NCBI GenBank assembly: GCA_019454045.1
Contig: SKCR01021434.1
Coordinates: 248,001 to 312,000 of the forward strand
Direction of reading: 5' to 3'
DNA: 64,000 nucleotides
Origin: Zanthoxylum bungeanum
Taxonomy: Eukaryota; Streptophyta; Magnoliopsida; Sapindales; Rutaceae
Part shown: piece after piece, positions 33,785 through 45,268 of the stretch
Position numbering within the stretch: the stretch's first letter is position 1
Layout of the letters: each line of letters begins with the position of its first letter
The notes under the pieces: model-generated
What the model was told of the DNA's origin: nothing
The model's input: only the letters and a program-made list of their open reading frames with translations
The model's database searches: none
Made by a program: the position numbers and the translations under genes

Positions 33785-34436
33785 ATGGAAGCCACTTCAA
33801 GAAGACGAGTTGAAAACATTTGTGTGTTTTGCGGTACTAGTGTTGGTGTTAAGCCACAATACGTAGAAGCATCACATGAATTGGGTCGAGTCTTAGCTGC
33901 AAGGAATATGCACTTAATATATGGCGGAGGCAATCTTGGGCTTATGGGGATCGTTTCAAAAGCTGTACAGGAAGGAGGCAGTCATGTTTTTGGAATCATC
34001 CCAAAACCCTTGGCAGAAGCAAATCTTATTGGATCATCAACAGAGAAGAGCTAATTGTGCCAGGTATGTTTGAACGATTGGTAGAATGATTAACCGTGCT
34101 GATGCTTTTATTGCTTTGCTAGGTGGCTTGGGTACATTGGAGTAAATTTTTATAGTGCTATCTTGGGCGAACTTGAACATACACCAGAAACCACTTGAAC
34201 TGTACAACATTGAAGGATTTTATGATTTTCTTTGTGTTTTTCTTGATGATGCTCGGAGAAATGGGTTCGTGTCAAAACCTATGAAAGAACTCCTCTTTAC
34301 TGCCAGAACTGCTCCAGATTTAATTGACCAAATCTTAGCCTATGAACCACAAATTGACCATGTCCTTTCAAAGATAAATTGGTCCGAGGACGATCGTGGT
34401 AAGAGGCGTCGTGTTAATCTGGATCTTAACCTTTAA
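33785..34436 (+). pseudogene. LOG: Intronless LOG-like cytokinin riboside monophosphate phosphoribohydrolase copy, broken
   Basis: LOG enzymes release active cytokinin bases from their nucleotides. The first frame (33785-34054) reads VENICVFCGTS, LIYGGGNLGLMG and HVFGIIPKPL, the LOG N-terminal nucleotide-binding fold. The part 34155-34436 reads SWANLNIHQKPLELYNIEGF and on to the C-terminus. Total length matches a LOG protein of about 215 residues. Plant LOG genes normally have several introns. This copy has none, which points to capture through RNA. Lesions: a frameshift near 34039, one near 34087, and a TAA (34143-34145) replacing Glu of the PGGxGTxxE motif, whose Pro is also changed (LGG). 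It cannot make an active enzyme. It lies inside Athila-B, between the unknown frame and the 3' noncoding region. Confidence 0.88.
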
Positions 34437-34697
34437 CTTTTCGTGTAGAATTTTAGCTAACCAAGTACTATCTTCTAAACTATTCTTCTACTGTTTAAGA
34501 CATTGGGGACAATGTCTCATTTAGGTTTGGGGGAGGGAATTATTTGATTAGTATCTTCTTTTTAGTTGTGTGTTGTTTTTATTTTTAGTTCAAAATTTTT
34601 CGAAAAATACAAAAAAAATTGCAAAAGTTTCAAAAATTACAAAAATATTTTGCGTTTGTGTTTTTATTTTGACTAAAAATGTGAAATTGGTGAGAGA

Positions 34698-34813
34698 TAG
34701 CTGTGTAAGGAGTTTCCACTCCTGAGACGTATCTCAAACCTATTTTAGAACAAGTTAGCTGTGTAAGGAGTTTCCACTCCTGAGACGTATCTCAAACCTA
34801 TTTTAGAACAAGT
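34698..34813 (+). repeat. Perfect 58-bp tandem duplication
   Basis: Units 34698-34755 and 34756-34813 appear identical. The unit contains 'aggagtttccactcct', an interrupted palindrome. Confidence 0.9.
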
Positions 34814-35024
34814 TAATTTTTGTTTATTTCCTTTTGAATTATTTAATTTGTGAATTCTCCATAATACTGACTTAAATGGATCTTCATATGCTCAGTTGGC
34901 AGGTATTATCAACATACATAGTAACATACAGACATGAGCTATAATTGAAAAGTTTGTAATATTCAGTGCTCTAGTTTAATGGGAGGAAACATCTCAAAAA
35001 GCAATGGAGTAAAAAAAAATCTGA

Positions 35025-35255
35025 GATCCGAGTTATTAAGTCTGTAAGGGTGTTTTAACACCTAGTGCCCTAAAGCCAACTGGTTTGGGAGTCACTGGCC
35101 CAAAGCTCGCTACATGGATAAAGGATGTTGCAAAAATATATATATCTGAAGTCTGAGTAATTAAGTCCGTAGGGATGTCTTATAGTAAAACTAAAGCCAA
35201 CTGGTTTGGGAGCCACCGACCCAATACTCGCTACATAGATGGAAGATATTGTATA
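35025..35255 (+). repeat. Diverged tandem duplication, unit about 115-125 bp
   Basis: Two copies share 'gccaactggtttgggag', 'ctcgctacat' and 'taattaagtc'-type sequence, with small indels between them. Confidence 0.7.
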
Positions 35256-35796
35256 TAAATAAAAAAAAATTCAAAAAAATCAAAGAAAAACTCAGAAAAA
35301 TTATTCTATTGCTACAAAAAGGTGTGAATTCTGATAAAACTTTAGGACAAAAATATTACTCTCTTATCAACTGCACTTATGACTGTTGTGGGCAAAAATG
35401 AGTTGTTTAATATTTTATTGGCTGTGTATATGGAGAATGGTAAATATAATCAGAAAATTTACTTATTCAGTAATTTAGAAAGAAAGAAAACAACTAGTGA
35501 CTTGGAGTAGAAGTTTCACCTGATTAGTCACTATCTTCTTTATTCTCTTTTCGCTTATCTTTTTGTTTTTGTGTGCATTAGTTTCACTACCTTTTTACTT
35601 TGTAAAATGTTTGTGGGTATCATTGCGTAAACCCTCACGAGACTACAACTCGTCCACTAGGGACACCTAGGGGTTTAAAGGCTTGTTGCATACGCTAAAT
35701 GCAACCGTGATCCCTACGAAATTGGCTTAGTTAATTTTATTTTAAATTTTATTATGTTATTTTATTTTGTGTTTTGCTCGAGACTAACAAAATGTT

Positions 35797-35809
35797 AGGT
35801 TTGGGGGTG
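35797..35809 (+). other. Polypurine tract of Athila-B
   Basis: AGGTTTGGGGGTG directly before the 3' LTR start TGATGAGTGG. Confidence 0.8.
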
Positions 35810-37926
35810 TGATGAGTGGTAAATCTATCACTATTTCCCACTCATTTAACCTAATATTTTGTATAGTTTCTTGAGTTTTGTGAATATTTTAATGTGTTTT
35901 GTGTTATTTTGTAGATAAATAAAGTTTCATGACATTCTGGAGGTGATTTGGACCAAAACAGTGAAAATTGGAAAAAAGGGCATTTTGGTAATTTTAGCGC
36001 ATCGCGACGCGCAAGTTCTTGGCGTCGCGACGCCTAACGTGCGTCAAACAGTGCTAACGTGCGTCGAGTCAACGGGTCAGAATTTGAGAAGTTTGACTTT
36101 GCTAACGTGTGACGTGCCACGTGTCACCATCACAGTCGATTTGCTAACGTGCGCCGTGCCACGTGTCATCATCCTATGGTGCCGAAAATCACCATTGCCA
36201 CGTATGCCATGTGTCACTCCACGTCACCGCCACATCATCATCCACATCACCAGTTGACCGAGTCAAAGTGACACGTCATCGCCACGTCATCATCAACCAA
36301 TCACGCTGTGCCACGTGTCGCAATCCTACGGTGCCGACACTCCCTTTCACCATGTGTCACCACGTCATGCCACGTCAGCATAATAATTGAGCTCTCAGCC
36401 GCCTTGCCACGTGTCGCTTTATCTCATTATCCAGAATCGCCACGTGTCATCATTTCAGCGTGCCACGCAAAAAGAGCCGGCGTCGCGACGCTATAACTCT
36501 TGGCGTCGTGACGCCCAGAGCCTATCCGCGCCTATAAATCGAGGGTTCAGTTTTAGTTGTACCATTCTCTCTGATTTCTTTGATGTAAATAGGGAGTTTT
36601 CTCTCTAGTTTCTTTTAATTTAAGTTTTGTAATTAAATTTTAATTACGTTTTGTAATAATAGTAATTTACTTTCTTTATTTTTACAGTTTTTACTATTCA
36701 ACCATGAGGAGGTAACTTCCTCCTGCTAGGGTGAAAGGTAATTCTTTTACTATTGCTATTTAGATTAATCTCCCTTAAAAATAATATATTCACTATTTAA
36801 AATTTGACTTAAAAAGGATACCGCCATATTGGTCGGTTGGTAATTCATTTTAAACTGGTTTAAACCTGACTAAGCAAGGATACCGCCAGATTGGTCGGTT
36901 GGTAATTAGATTTTCTTACAGCCTATATGGCAGGTTTATTTTGGTTCCGCTTTTATTGCTGGTTGGACTTAATTTGACTTAATCAGGTTACCGCCTATAT
37001 GGCTGGTTGGTAATATTATCACAAGTTTATATATTATATTATGAGAGATATCTAAATTAGTAGTAGTAAAAATAATTCCTTTTACCTTAGCATTTTATTT
37101 TATTTTACTTTTCAATTTTTACTTTACCGCAATCACTTTTCAGCATTTGTACTTTATGTCTTTTACCTTCAAGTTTTTACTAGCCCTAGTTATGTGTCGT
37201 AACTAAGTTAGATATATGGGGTTGTGATGAATTCCAATATCACCGGTTTATAAGGGGTTAGATTATAGTTTGGGTAATATAAAGATTTATTTATTGAGTC
37301 TTAATCTTAATATTTTTTCATTAACTGGCCATTAATAAAATTGAAGTGGTAAACTTAAAATGAACTTGGAAAATGGATTTTAGGTTTAAAACCTTAGACT
37401 CAATAACCCACGGTCTTCCTTAAGGATAGATAACCCTTTAATAGATTTCCTTACAGGATAGGAATATACCTGTCGGGCGGGGATAACCATAATTGGAACT
37501 TAATCTTAATGAATCCAGTTAATTTGGTTGACATAGACATATGGTTCAATTGGGTTATACTGGATATTTATAGTTGACCATCGGAAGAGGCTTTTACATA
37601 ATTTAGTGTTCCAGGTTAATAAATCAATATTTTACCCAACTATAAGATAACCACTTCATCTTTAAATAATATTGGAAAGATTCACAACCCTAAATAGTTT
37701 TTAATATTGAATTTTCTTAATCCTACTTCCGAGCAACTTTATTTACTTGTTTTTAAATTCAAAATCTTCACCATTTCAAATCAATCAAACAACATGTTAG
37801 ATAATAGTAATCATTTGACTTCATAAAATTAATAGATAAGGTTTTAAGTCCTCGTGGGATCGATACTTTTTATACTACTTGAACGATACGTGCGCTTGCG
37901 TTATACGCGTGTGTTTACGCCGATCA
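35810..37926 (+). repeat. Athila-B 3' LTR
   Basis: 2117 bp, TGATGAG...CGATCA, the partner of 27947-30070. Five CCACGTGTC motifs remain (about 36116-36450) and one has decayed to CCATGTGTC near 36352. Confidence 0.9.
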
Positions 37927-37931
37927 ATATC
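37927..37931. repeat. Target site duplication of Athila-B, right copy
   Basis: ATATC, the partner of 27942-27946. Confidence 0.9.
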
Positions 37932-38244
37932 TTCGTGTTCCAGGTTAATAAGTCAATTTGTTACACGAGTGTAGGAAAAATAATTCATCTGTAGAATAAT
38001 ACTGGGTGGATTCACAATTATGAATGTCTCTCTTATTGATTGTCTTTGAAATTTTTATAGATTATTTTTACTTTCTTTAGTATTAGTTTAATTAAAATCA
38101 TCTTCTAGTTAAATATAGATTAGATAATAGTAGGTAATTAGTTCTAATAATTAGTAAAGTAGATGATAAGTTCTCGAGGGATAGATACTTTTTATACTAC
38201 TTGAGTGATACATGCGTTTGCGTAACATGTGAAAATCACGATCA
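37932..38244 (+). repeat. Athila-A 3' LTR, right part
   Basis: Resumes 'ttcgtgttccaggttaataa' and follows the end of the Athila-B LTR in order, including 'tttttatactacttga' and a terminal CACGATCA. Total LTR length of A is about 1.33 kb. Confidence 0.75.
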
Positions 38245-38298
38245 TTATGATAGAGTTATTCTAATTGATATTAGAGTCATCTCATGACTCAATGTGTG
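38245..38298. other. Host DNA between Athila-A and the hAT element, including an 8-bp duplication
   Basis: Short non-repetitive stretch. Its last eight bases AATGTGTG (38291-38298) recur at 47622-47629 directly outside the other hAT end. Confidence 0.6.
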
Positions 38299-38315
38299 TA
38301 GACCTGGCCATCGGT
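38299..38315 (+). repeat. hAT terminal inverted repeat, left
   Basis: Pairs with 47606-47621 with about two mismatches. Followed by 'ggttcggttccg' subterminal repeats to about 38400. Confidence 0.85.
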
Positions 38316-38712
38316 CCGGTTCGGTTCCGAACTGAACCTTCTGATTCATTGTGGAACCTGAACCGGACCGGATAATTCCGGTTCGGTTCCGCTTCCCTTA
38401 GATTTTTTTTTTTACTTTTTTAAAAAAATTTAATAATGATTTTTTAAAAAATATGAGATTAAAAAATTTATTTAAAATTATGAATTTGAATTTAGATTAC
38501 ATTAAATTACAAAAAATTTCTTTTCTAAAAAAAATTAAAATAAAATTATTAAATTAAAGAGCTTGAACTTAAATTTTTACAAAATTAAATTGCCTACGTA
38601 TCCTCCAAGGGTGAGAGGAATCAAAGTTCACGTAGTTCCATTATAATTTTAAGATAGTTCCTCATTGCAATTTACAATTATTTACTGATCAATCATCATT
38701 ATCAGTGCATTT

Positions 38713-39030
38713 TCATCCTTCAGCTCTCGTTCCACTTGCACTTACAGATGCATTATTGAACAAGTCTTCAAAGTCATCGACGACATCTTCTTGTTGCCTC
38801 AGATCAGCTCGGGTTCAATCATCCACACATGTTGTTGCTTCTAAAGTGCCTGGATGTAATGAAGACCGTCTCACTTCCAATATATTGCCTCATATGCTGA
38901 AGGCTTGCTCAGCCGCAACGGTGGAAACATGTGCTGTTAGTAACTCTTTAGCATTAATTGATAATACATGAAAGACATTTTGATATCAGTTCCACCAGTC
39001 AAGGACTTTAAAATTTTTACTCGTGTAGGA
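38713..39030 (-). pseudogene. hAT transposase C-terminal dimerisation domain remnant
   Basis: Minus-strand reading gives FKVLDWW, VFHVLSINAKELLTAHVSTVAAEQAFS and RRSSLHPGTLEATTCVDD. This is the hAT C-terminal (hATC) domain that mediates transposase dimerisation. Three or more in-frame stops are present (after WWN, AFSI and CVDD). The BED finger and RNase H-like catalytic core are absent. The frame ends at TGA 38713-38715. Confidence 0.88.
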
Positions 39031-39138
39031 AACTCGAAATTAGTAGATAAATAATTATCTAATTCCAGGTTGTTAGTCGTGTTATCCCTATGTTTTTTAT
39101 TTTGTTGCAGTAACCAATGATCACCTACGCTAAGTCTT

Positions 39139-39960
39139 GATTTACATATGATACGGTCTCTTGCCTCACTATATCCCCACCTATTGACCTAGGGTACGGA
39201 AAATGTCTACCCATATGGTCAAATGTATGATGTTGATAGTGTCATGAATCGTGCAAACCCAAGAATCTCACATGATTCTTCCGCTGTGGCCACAGTCTCA
39301 AGCACTGATCACACATATCAACCCGCGAACTGAAATACTACTCTTATAAGAAAATATTATCCGAGAGAGTGTCGATTCTCTGTTTTATCTTTACAAACTT
39401 CATGTGTTTCAATAAATGACCCAATCATACCCTTATGACCGGATCTTTTGAACCGGAGAATGAGAATGTCAAAGTTATTTGATCCAGACATAAGATTGTG
39501 AAGACCTAAAGTCTAAAGACTTGTCATATAATCGATACATGAAAGTTCTCACAGACACATGGGATAAACACTCCATATGAAAACTTTCGGCGATCAGTTC
39601 GATGGACATGAGCAACTCATGCATCCATGTGATACACCAAGCGAACGGATCTCCGCTAGTAGCCTATGAGATTGGCTACCCCACTTAAGGGCGGATCATA
39701 TCACCATGCTAGTCTCTCTGCTTTGTGAACGCCCAGAATATTCACAAAACTATGACTATGAACATTTTAGAGTAATGATTCTCATAAGGCGTGGAAGCCA
39801 TCGTCTTATTACTCCAATGGCTTTATTACAGTGTTGATGATTCATATAAGTTATGTAAGACACGTATAATAAGATTGTCATTTTATTAATTAATGAAAAT
39901 ATTACAAATACATGTACATATAGCCCATCCACAAGTTGGGTATATGGCATATCCCTAACA
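39139..39960 (-). repeat. Copia D2 3' LTR, truncated
   Basis: Matches 46400-47229 of the 5' LTR. The promoter-distal rest (equivalent to 45282-46400) is lost. Confidence 0.85.
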
Positions 39961-39972
39961 ATCTCCCACTTG
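39961..39972 (-). other. Polypurine tract of copia D2
   Basis: Minus-strand CAAGTGGGAGAT directly before TGTTAGGGATATG. Confidence 0.8.
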
Positions 39973-39974
39973 CA

Positions 39975-41670
39975 TTATAGCCAACTAGTGTCAATCTGGA
40001 CATTATACTCTCGGGTGTACCTATCATGCTTTTGTTGAGTCAGCCATTTAGTCAGAGAATCTGCAAGATTATTTTCTGTGGGTATTTTCTCTATAATAAC
40101 TTCTTTTCTCTCAACAATCTCCCTGATGAGATGAAATCGCCTGAGTATATGCTTGGATTTCTGGTGGGACCTTTGTTCCTTTGATTGAGCAATGGCGTCC
40201 GTGTTGTCACAGTACATCGTGACACCATTCTTTATCGCGGGAAACACTTCCAGCTCCGTGATGAACTTCTTTATCCAGAATGCTTCTTTAGCTGCCTCAG
40301 ATGTTGTAATATACTCGGCTTCAGTGGTGGAGTCCGCTGTAGTTGACTGCTTTGAGCTTTTCCAACTGACAGCACCGCCATTCAAAGTAAACAGATATCC
40401 TGTTTGCGATCTGCTGTCATCCCTATCGGTCTGAAAGCTCGCATCACAGTAACCTATGACTTTCATCTCAGAACAATCTCCGTATGTCAAAAAAACATCC
40501 TTAGTTCTTCTCAGATACTTGAGGATTGTTTTGACAGCTGCCCAGTGTTGCTCACTAGGATTTGTCTGATACCTGCTCGTTATGCTAAGAGCATAAGAGA
40601 CATCAGGTCTTGTACATAGCATGGCGTACATGATCGATCCTATTGCTGAAGCATAAGGGATCATACTCATACGCTCTCTATCTGAAGGAGTATGTGGACA
40701 TTGCTCCTTAGATAATTTGATTCCATAACAAGTAGGTAAATTACCTCTTTTGGAATATTCCATTTTGAACCTTTTCAAAACTTTATCTATGTACGTAGAT
40801 TGAGAAAGTCCTAACAACCTCTTAGATCTATTACGGTAGATCTTAATGCCGAGGATGTAGGCTGCTTCTCCCAAATCTTTCATGGAGAAATTCTGAGATA
40901 ACCATTGCTTGGTGGCTTGCATCATGGGAATATCATTCCTGATGATTAATATGTCATCGACATATAATACAAGAAATACAACAGCACTCCCACTATTTTT
41001 CCTGTAAACACAAGGCTCGTCTACATTTTTGATGAAGTCAAATTCTTTGATTGTCTCATCAAATCGTATATTCCAACTTCTGTAGGCTTGCTTGAGTCAA
41101 TAAATGGATCGTTTAAGATTGCATACTTTATTATGATCATCCTTAGATGAAAACCCCTCAGGTTGTGTCATATAGACTTCCTCTATGAGGTTCCCATTAA
41201 GGAAAGTTGTTTTGACATCCATCTGCCAAATCTCATAATCAAAGTGTGTAGTTAGTGCCAGTAAAATTCGAATGGACTTTATCATTGCAATAGGTGAGAA
41301 GGTTTCATCATAGTCAATTCCTTGGATTTATCTATAACCTTTCGCCACCAACCTAGCCTTATAGGTTTGGATGTTGCCTTCTGCATCAGTTTTAACGCTT
41401 GTAAATCCACTTGCAGCCTATGTGTTTTATCCCTTTAGGTGTATCCACCAAGTCCCAGACTTGATTCTGATACATAGAGTCTATTTCGGATTTCATGGCC
41501 TCAAGCCACTTGACCGAATCAATGTCACGCATTGCTTCGTCATAGCTGGTGGGATCGTCATTATCAATGACCTGATCATGTCCCTCATCAATATGGAAAC
41601 CATATCTTTCAGGCTCATATCTTTCCCTACCAGACATTCTAAGTTCATAACCTTGTGGTTGTTCCATCGC
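39975..41670 (-). pseudogene. Copia D2 reverse transcriptase and RNase H
   Basis: Copies element RNA into DNA and removes the template RNA. On the minus strand, 41667-41392 begins the domain (GHDQVIDNDDP, CKWIYKR). 41285-41097 has WQMDVKTTFLNGNL and QPEGF. YVDD is intact at about 40948-40970. 40925-39975 gives 316 open codons with MKDLGEAAYILGI, YASAIGSIMYAM, CTRPDVSYAL and the RNase H motifs GYLFTLNGGAVSWKSSKQ, TTEAEY and ADSLTK. Stops or shifts near 41392, 41330 and 41096 break the frame. The final 316-codon frame is one of the best preserved pol segments in the window. Confidence 0.9.
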
Positions 41671-41718
41671 TGCCCTTTTGAGGGGCCTAGGGTTTAGTTC
41701 TATGTTAGTTTGTTCTTC

Positions 41719-42700
41719 TCATACCACATCGAGGTCAAGTCTACTCCCACTATATTTCTTCAGAAGGAATTCATTCTCTAGAAATTTAGCATTTCGTGAG
41801 ATAAATATTCTTTGTTCATTTGGGACATAGAACACGTATGCTCTTGAGTGCAAGACATATCCTACAAACTTACATTTAATTGCCCTATCATCCAATTTGT
41901 TAGTTTGTGTGAGCTTAACATATGCGTCACATCCCCAAACTCTTAGATAACTAAGACTAGGACGTTTCCCAGACCATAACTCATATGGTGTTTGACTAAC
42001 AGTCTTGGAAGGAACTTGGTTTAGTAGTAGTGTTGCAGTTTCTAAAGCAAGACCCCAAAATAAAATAGGTATATCCGTGCATGGCATCATTGATCGGACC
42101 ATATCTAATAATGTCCGATTTCTCCTTTAGGAGACCTCATTATGCTGTGGAGTTCCCGAAGGAGTCCACTGGGAAACAATGCCATTTTCTCTCAAGTAAT
42201 CTTGAAATTCGTTGCTTAAGTATCACCACCTCTGTCAGACCTTAGTGACTTAATACTTTTATTAAGTTGGTTTTCTACTTCAGCCTTGAAGTCTTTGAAT
42301 TTCTCAAAGGCTTCAAATTTATACCACATAAGGTACACATACCAATATCGCGAATGATCATCGATAAAGCTAATGAACTAGGAGAATCCACTTCTAGCGT
42401 TGACTGACATTTGTCCGCATACATCAGAGTGTATGAGTTCTAATGTCTCCTCTGCACGTTGTTCTTTACCTTTGAAGGATAATTTGGTCATTTTACCAAG
42501 TAAACAAGACTCACAAGTTCCATGAGGTTTATATTGAAGGGTTTGAAATACCCATCCTTATGTAGCTTAGTTAATCTTGTTTCATTGATATGACTTAAGC
42601 GACTGTGCCATAGAAGTGATTCATTGAGATTATTCGAGTTAACGTTGTATATATTAGAGGTTGAACATTCTTTGTTAGTTTGTAAGACATATACCATTAT
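41719..42700 (-). pseudogene. Copia D2 integrase region
   Basis: 42697-42488 holds the pre-integrase motif LLWHSRLSHINETRL (first His pair of the HHCC finger). 42487-42103 covers the core in broken frames. 42102-41719 is open for 127 codons with MVRSMMPCTDIPILFWG, TPYELWSGKRP, YLRVWGCDAYV and KCKFVGY, the copia integrase C-terminal part. Stops lie near 42130, 42230 and 42340-42480. Confidence 0.85.
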
Positions 42701-43015
42701 TCAAAATATCATCTCCATATTTTATTTCATTGAAATAAATAGAACATTCATTACAACTTATTAGGCATGAAAAACCTTTATTACATAAAGAATAAATTGA
42801 AATGATGTTCTTTACTAGAGAATGTACATAAACACGATATTCTAAGTCTAAAACTTAACCATTCGACAAAACTAATGAATAAGTCCCACGCACAATGCAA
42901 CCAGTTTTGCTCCATTACCCATGCGTAAGTTAACCTCCCCATGACGGAGTCTCATACTGTTTCTCAAGCCCTGCACATTGTTACACAAGTGAGTCCCACA
43001 ACCGGTGTCAAGCAC
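42701..43015 (-). pseudogene. Copia D2 protease
   Basis: Minus-strand VLDTGCGTHLCNN just downstream of 43016 carries the DTG catalytic triad of the copia aspartic protease. The codon before V is TAG where Trp is expected, so one G-to-A change cuts the polyprotein between gag and protease. Confidence 0.8.
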
Positions 43016-43898
43016 CTAAGTAGAAGGTTCAGAGTTTTGAGAATATAGTTCAATCATATACAACATACCTGAAGCATTGGACTTCTTGGCCTCTTGGGCT
43101 TCCCTAGCTTCCTTGGCTTTCAAGGATCTGCAGTCTTTCTTCCAATGACCCTTCTTTCCACAAAAGAAACATTTCCCATTTCCCATTTTCTTCTCCACCT
43201 TACCATTGGACTTTAGGTGATCTAGAGCATTGGCCTTGCCGTTATTTTTCGTTAGGCCTCGTGGCTTCAGGTCCGTACCCGTAAGCATGACGGAGGTTTT
43301 AAACTCCGGTTTCAAGTCCTTCTCTGCTTGCTTTATCAGATTGTACAATTCTGCTAAAGTAGCTTCATTATCAGACATATGAAACTGCATAATAAAGTTA
43401 GAGAATTCTTTTGGTAAGGACTGAAGAATTAGATCGTGACCTATCTCATGATCCATGATGAACCCGAGGTTGGCCAATTTATCAATGTGGCCAATCATCT
43501 TAAGAACATGTCCACTAACAGATCCTTCCTTATACCTTGTTTAGAATAAGGCACATGACACTTGGAATCTCACGGTATGAACGGAAGTTGCATACAACTC
43601 CTTCAAGTGAAAGATGATGGTTTGAGCATCCATATCTTCGTGAGCTTTCTGAAGTTCGTCCGACATAGAACTAAGCATTATACAAAATGCTTGCTCATCA
43701 CCATCGACGTGTTTCTTCCAAGCATCAAATTTATTTTGGTCAGCATCTTCTGCGGGTTTAGGGGGAAATGGTCTTTCAAGAACATAGAATATTTTCTTAT
43801 CGTAAGACAATTTTAAGGTTTCTAAACCAGCCATTGTAGTTGTCCCATTTGAGCTTATGCTCATCAATGATGGAACGAAGTGATACTCTGTTTGCCAT
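43016..43898 (-). pseudogene. Copia D2 gag with CCHC zinc knuckle
   Basis: I place the start at ATG 43898 (MANRVSLRSIIDEHKL), not at the in-track start. The first 30 codons (WDNYNGWFRNLKIVL) match the copia gag N-terminus in a frame that shifts near 43805 into the longer one. That frame carries VLERPFPPKPAED, MLSSMSDELQ and LKELY, ends at a TAG near 43541, and continues as MIGHIDKLANLGF. The zinc knuckle CFFCGKKGHWKKDC lies at about 43170-43130. One frameshift and one or two stops separate it from an intact gag. Confidence 0.88.
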
Positions 43899-45268
43899 TT
43901 GAATGTTTGTTAAATATTTTAACCCACATGTTAAGAGAGAATGTTAAAATTAGGAATATGTGTTCATTAATGTTTCATAATAACATGGGCTTTTAATATT
44001 ATGAAGTTGCTCCAACTCAGTTGTTTTAAAATTTTAAGCAAATCACATCAACCCTAATATGATGGATTTCTTGTGGGCAAGGATCCCATTATCATCATTT
44101 CATAACTCCGACTAGGGCCGGTCGTTATAAAATACGATAATTAGGTAGGTTCCCAACCAATTTATGATATAAATCACAATTCCTTGATCATTGGGTTGGG
44201 CAATCAAACATTCCATAGCTTATGCTAGTCCTTGTGGACACCCAATCTTTGCCACTGAGTTATAAAACCACTCTTAAGGGTCGTTGCGTCTTATGACTCA
44301 GAAAAGTCAAACCATTGTCAATAGTACGATTTAAGGACAAATTGGTATTGGTCAGTCTGGTAAAGCCTAGTCCTGCCAATACGGTTTAAACCCTTTGGGT
44401 CTATACTTTACAATGGGAGGTAAATTTTAGACTTAAATTATAGTTGAGGATTTTAGCAAGATTAAGTGAATAACTGTCAAATGGATTCCTCCATTGAAAA
44501 TTCCCTAGAGGTAAGGTGGAGCGAACTCTCTTAAATACCCTTACCTCTTAGGCTCTTATTGCCTTGGTGACAGGAATAAACAATAGATCCTCCAAATTAG
44601 TCTAACACTTTAAATATGCTTTAAGGTAAGCTTTGAGTAAATAATTATCTAGATGTCTTCACAGCTTTTCATTTTGGCTATAAAAAGGTAGTGAGTGAAG
44701 GAAGACACAAAATCATTATCTAACTCTAGTAATACCTTTGGTTAAATTAACTTTAGTTTGGAAAGTTTTATTAACCCCTTTGTCCCAACCCACTTGTATA
44801 TTTTATAATGTCTTTTATTATAAACAAGTGATTTATATTTATTAGCCTTAAAGGTAATAAATCTCTAAGTTCATCACGAAATAATTACTTAGCTAAGGGA
44901 TAAGCAATACACTCTCTATTTCTTAGAAAGTCTCTAGATGCTTGCACCATAAAATAATCATGTCAATTCTAATCATACATAGAATCATCAAGCATATGAG
45001 TTTTAATATGTTTGAATTATTTTAGGCATTAAATAACTTTGATTAATATTTAATTATGATATTGTATTTTATTTTATTCAAATAAATTTACTATTCACAT
45101 TTTTCTGCAGACGCGTGAACTTTAAATGCAATTTCATAATTCAAATCTTAACCAAATCATGCAAAACTTGTGCCTAAAATTACGTTCAAGGTGTTAACTT
45201 TCCAACGAGCTTTTAAACACCCAATTTCGAGTTCAAATGAGAGAGAACTAATAAAAAAACAAAACGGC
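43899..45268 (-). mobile_element. Copia D2 untranslated leader
   Basis: Noncoding 1.37-kb leader between primer site and gag, the counterpart of 5156-6436 in D1. The portion about 44465-44715 matches the LARD-L segment 24020-24290. Confidence 0.75.

Larger units (their letters stand above)
34437..35796 (+). mobile_element. Athila-B 3' noncoding region
   Basis: Contains an internal purine motif (34525-34540), two duplications (listed separately) and a block (35630-35710) shared with Athila-A and Athila-C. No gene is seen. Confidence 0.7.
27947..37926 (+). mobile_element. Athila-B: Athila-type element carrying a LOG-like gene copy
   Basis: 9980 bp with LTRs at 27947-30070 and 35810-37926, a 5-bp duplication ATATC, a primer site at 30076 and a purine tract at 35797. 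The interior order is gag, protease, a short integrase C-terminal piece, an unknown frame, a LOG-like pseudogene and a noncoding 3' region. Reverse transcriptase, RNase H and the integrase core are absent. It sits inside the 3' LTR of Athila-A, so it is younger than that element. Confidence 0.9.
1050..38244 (+). mobile_element. Athila-A: Athila-type gypsy element split by three nested insertions
   Basis: The pieces are 1050-2562, 16620-18287, 26704-27946 and 37932-38244. They read in order as gag-protease, end of protease, 3' noncoding region, polypurine tract and 3' LTR. Joining the pieces while discarding one copy of each 5-bp duplication restores continuity. At the first break the protease frame reads V-K-V-D-K across the join, as in Athila-B. 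The 5' LTR, primer site and gag start are missing. Reverse transcriptase, RNase H and integrase are also absent, so the element was non-autonomous or deleted before the other elements landed in it. Confidence 0.8.

Noticed and set aside
33785..34054. An active LOG cytokinin enzyme gene
   Set aside because: The frame is broken twice and the PGGxGTxxE motif has a stop in place of Glu, so it is called a pseudogene.
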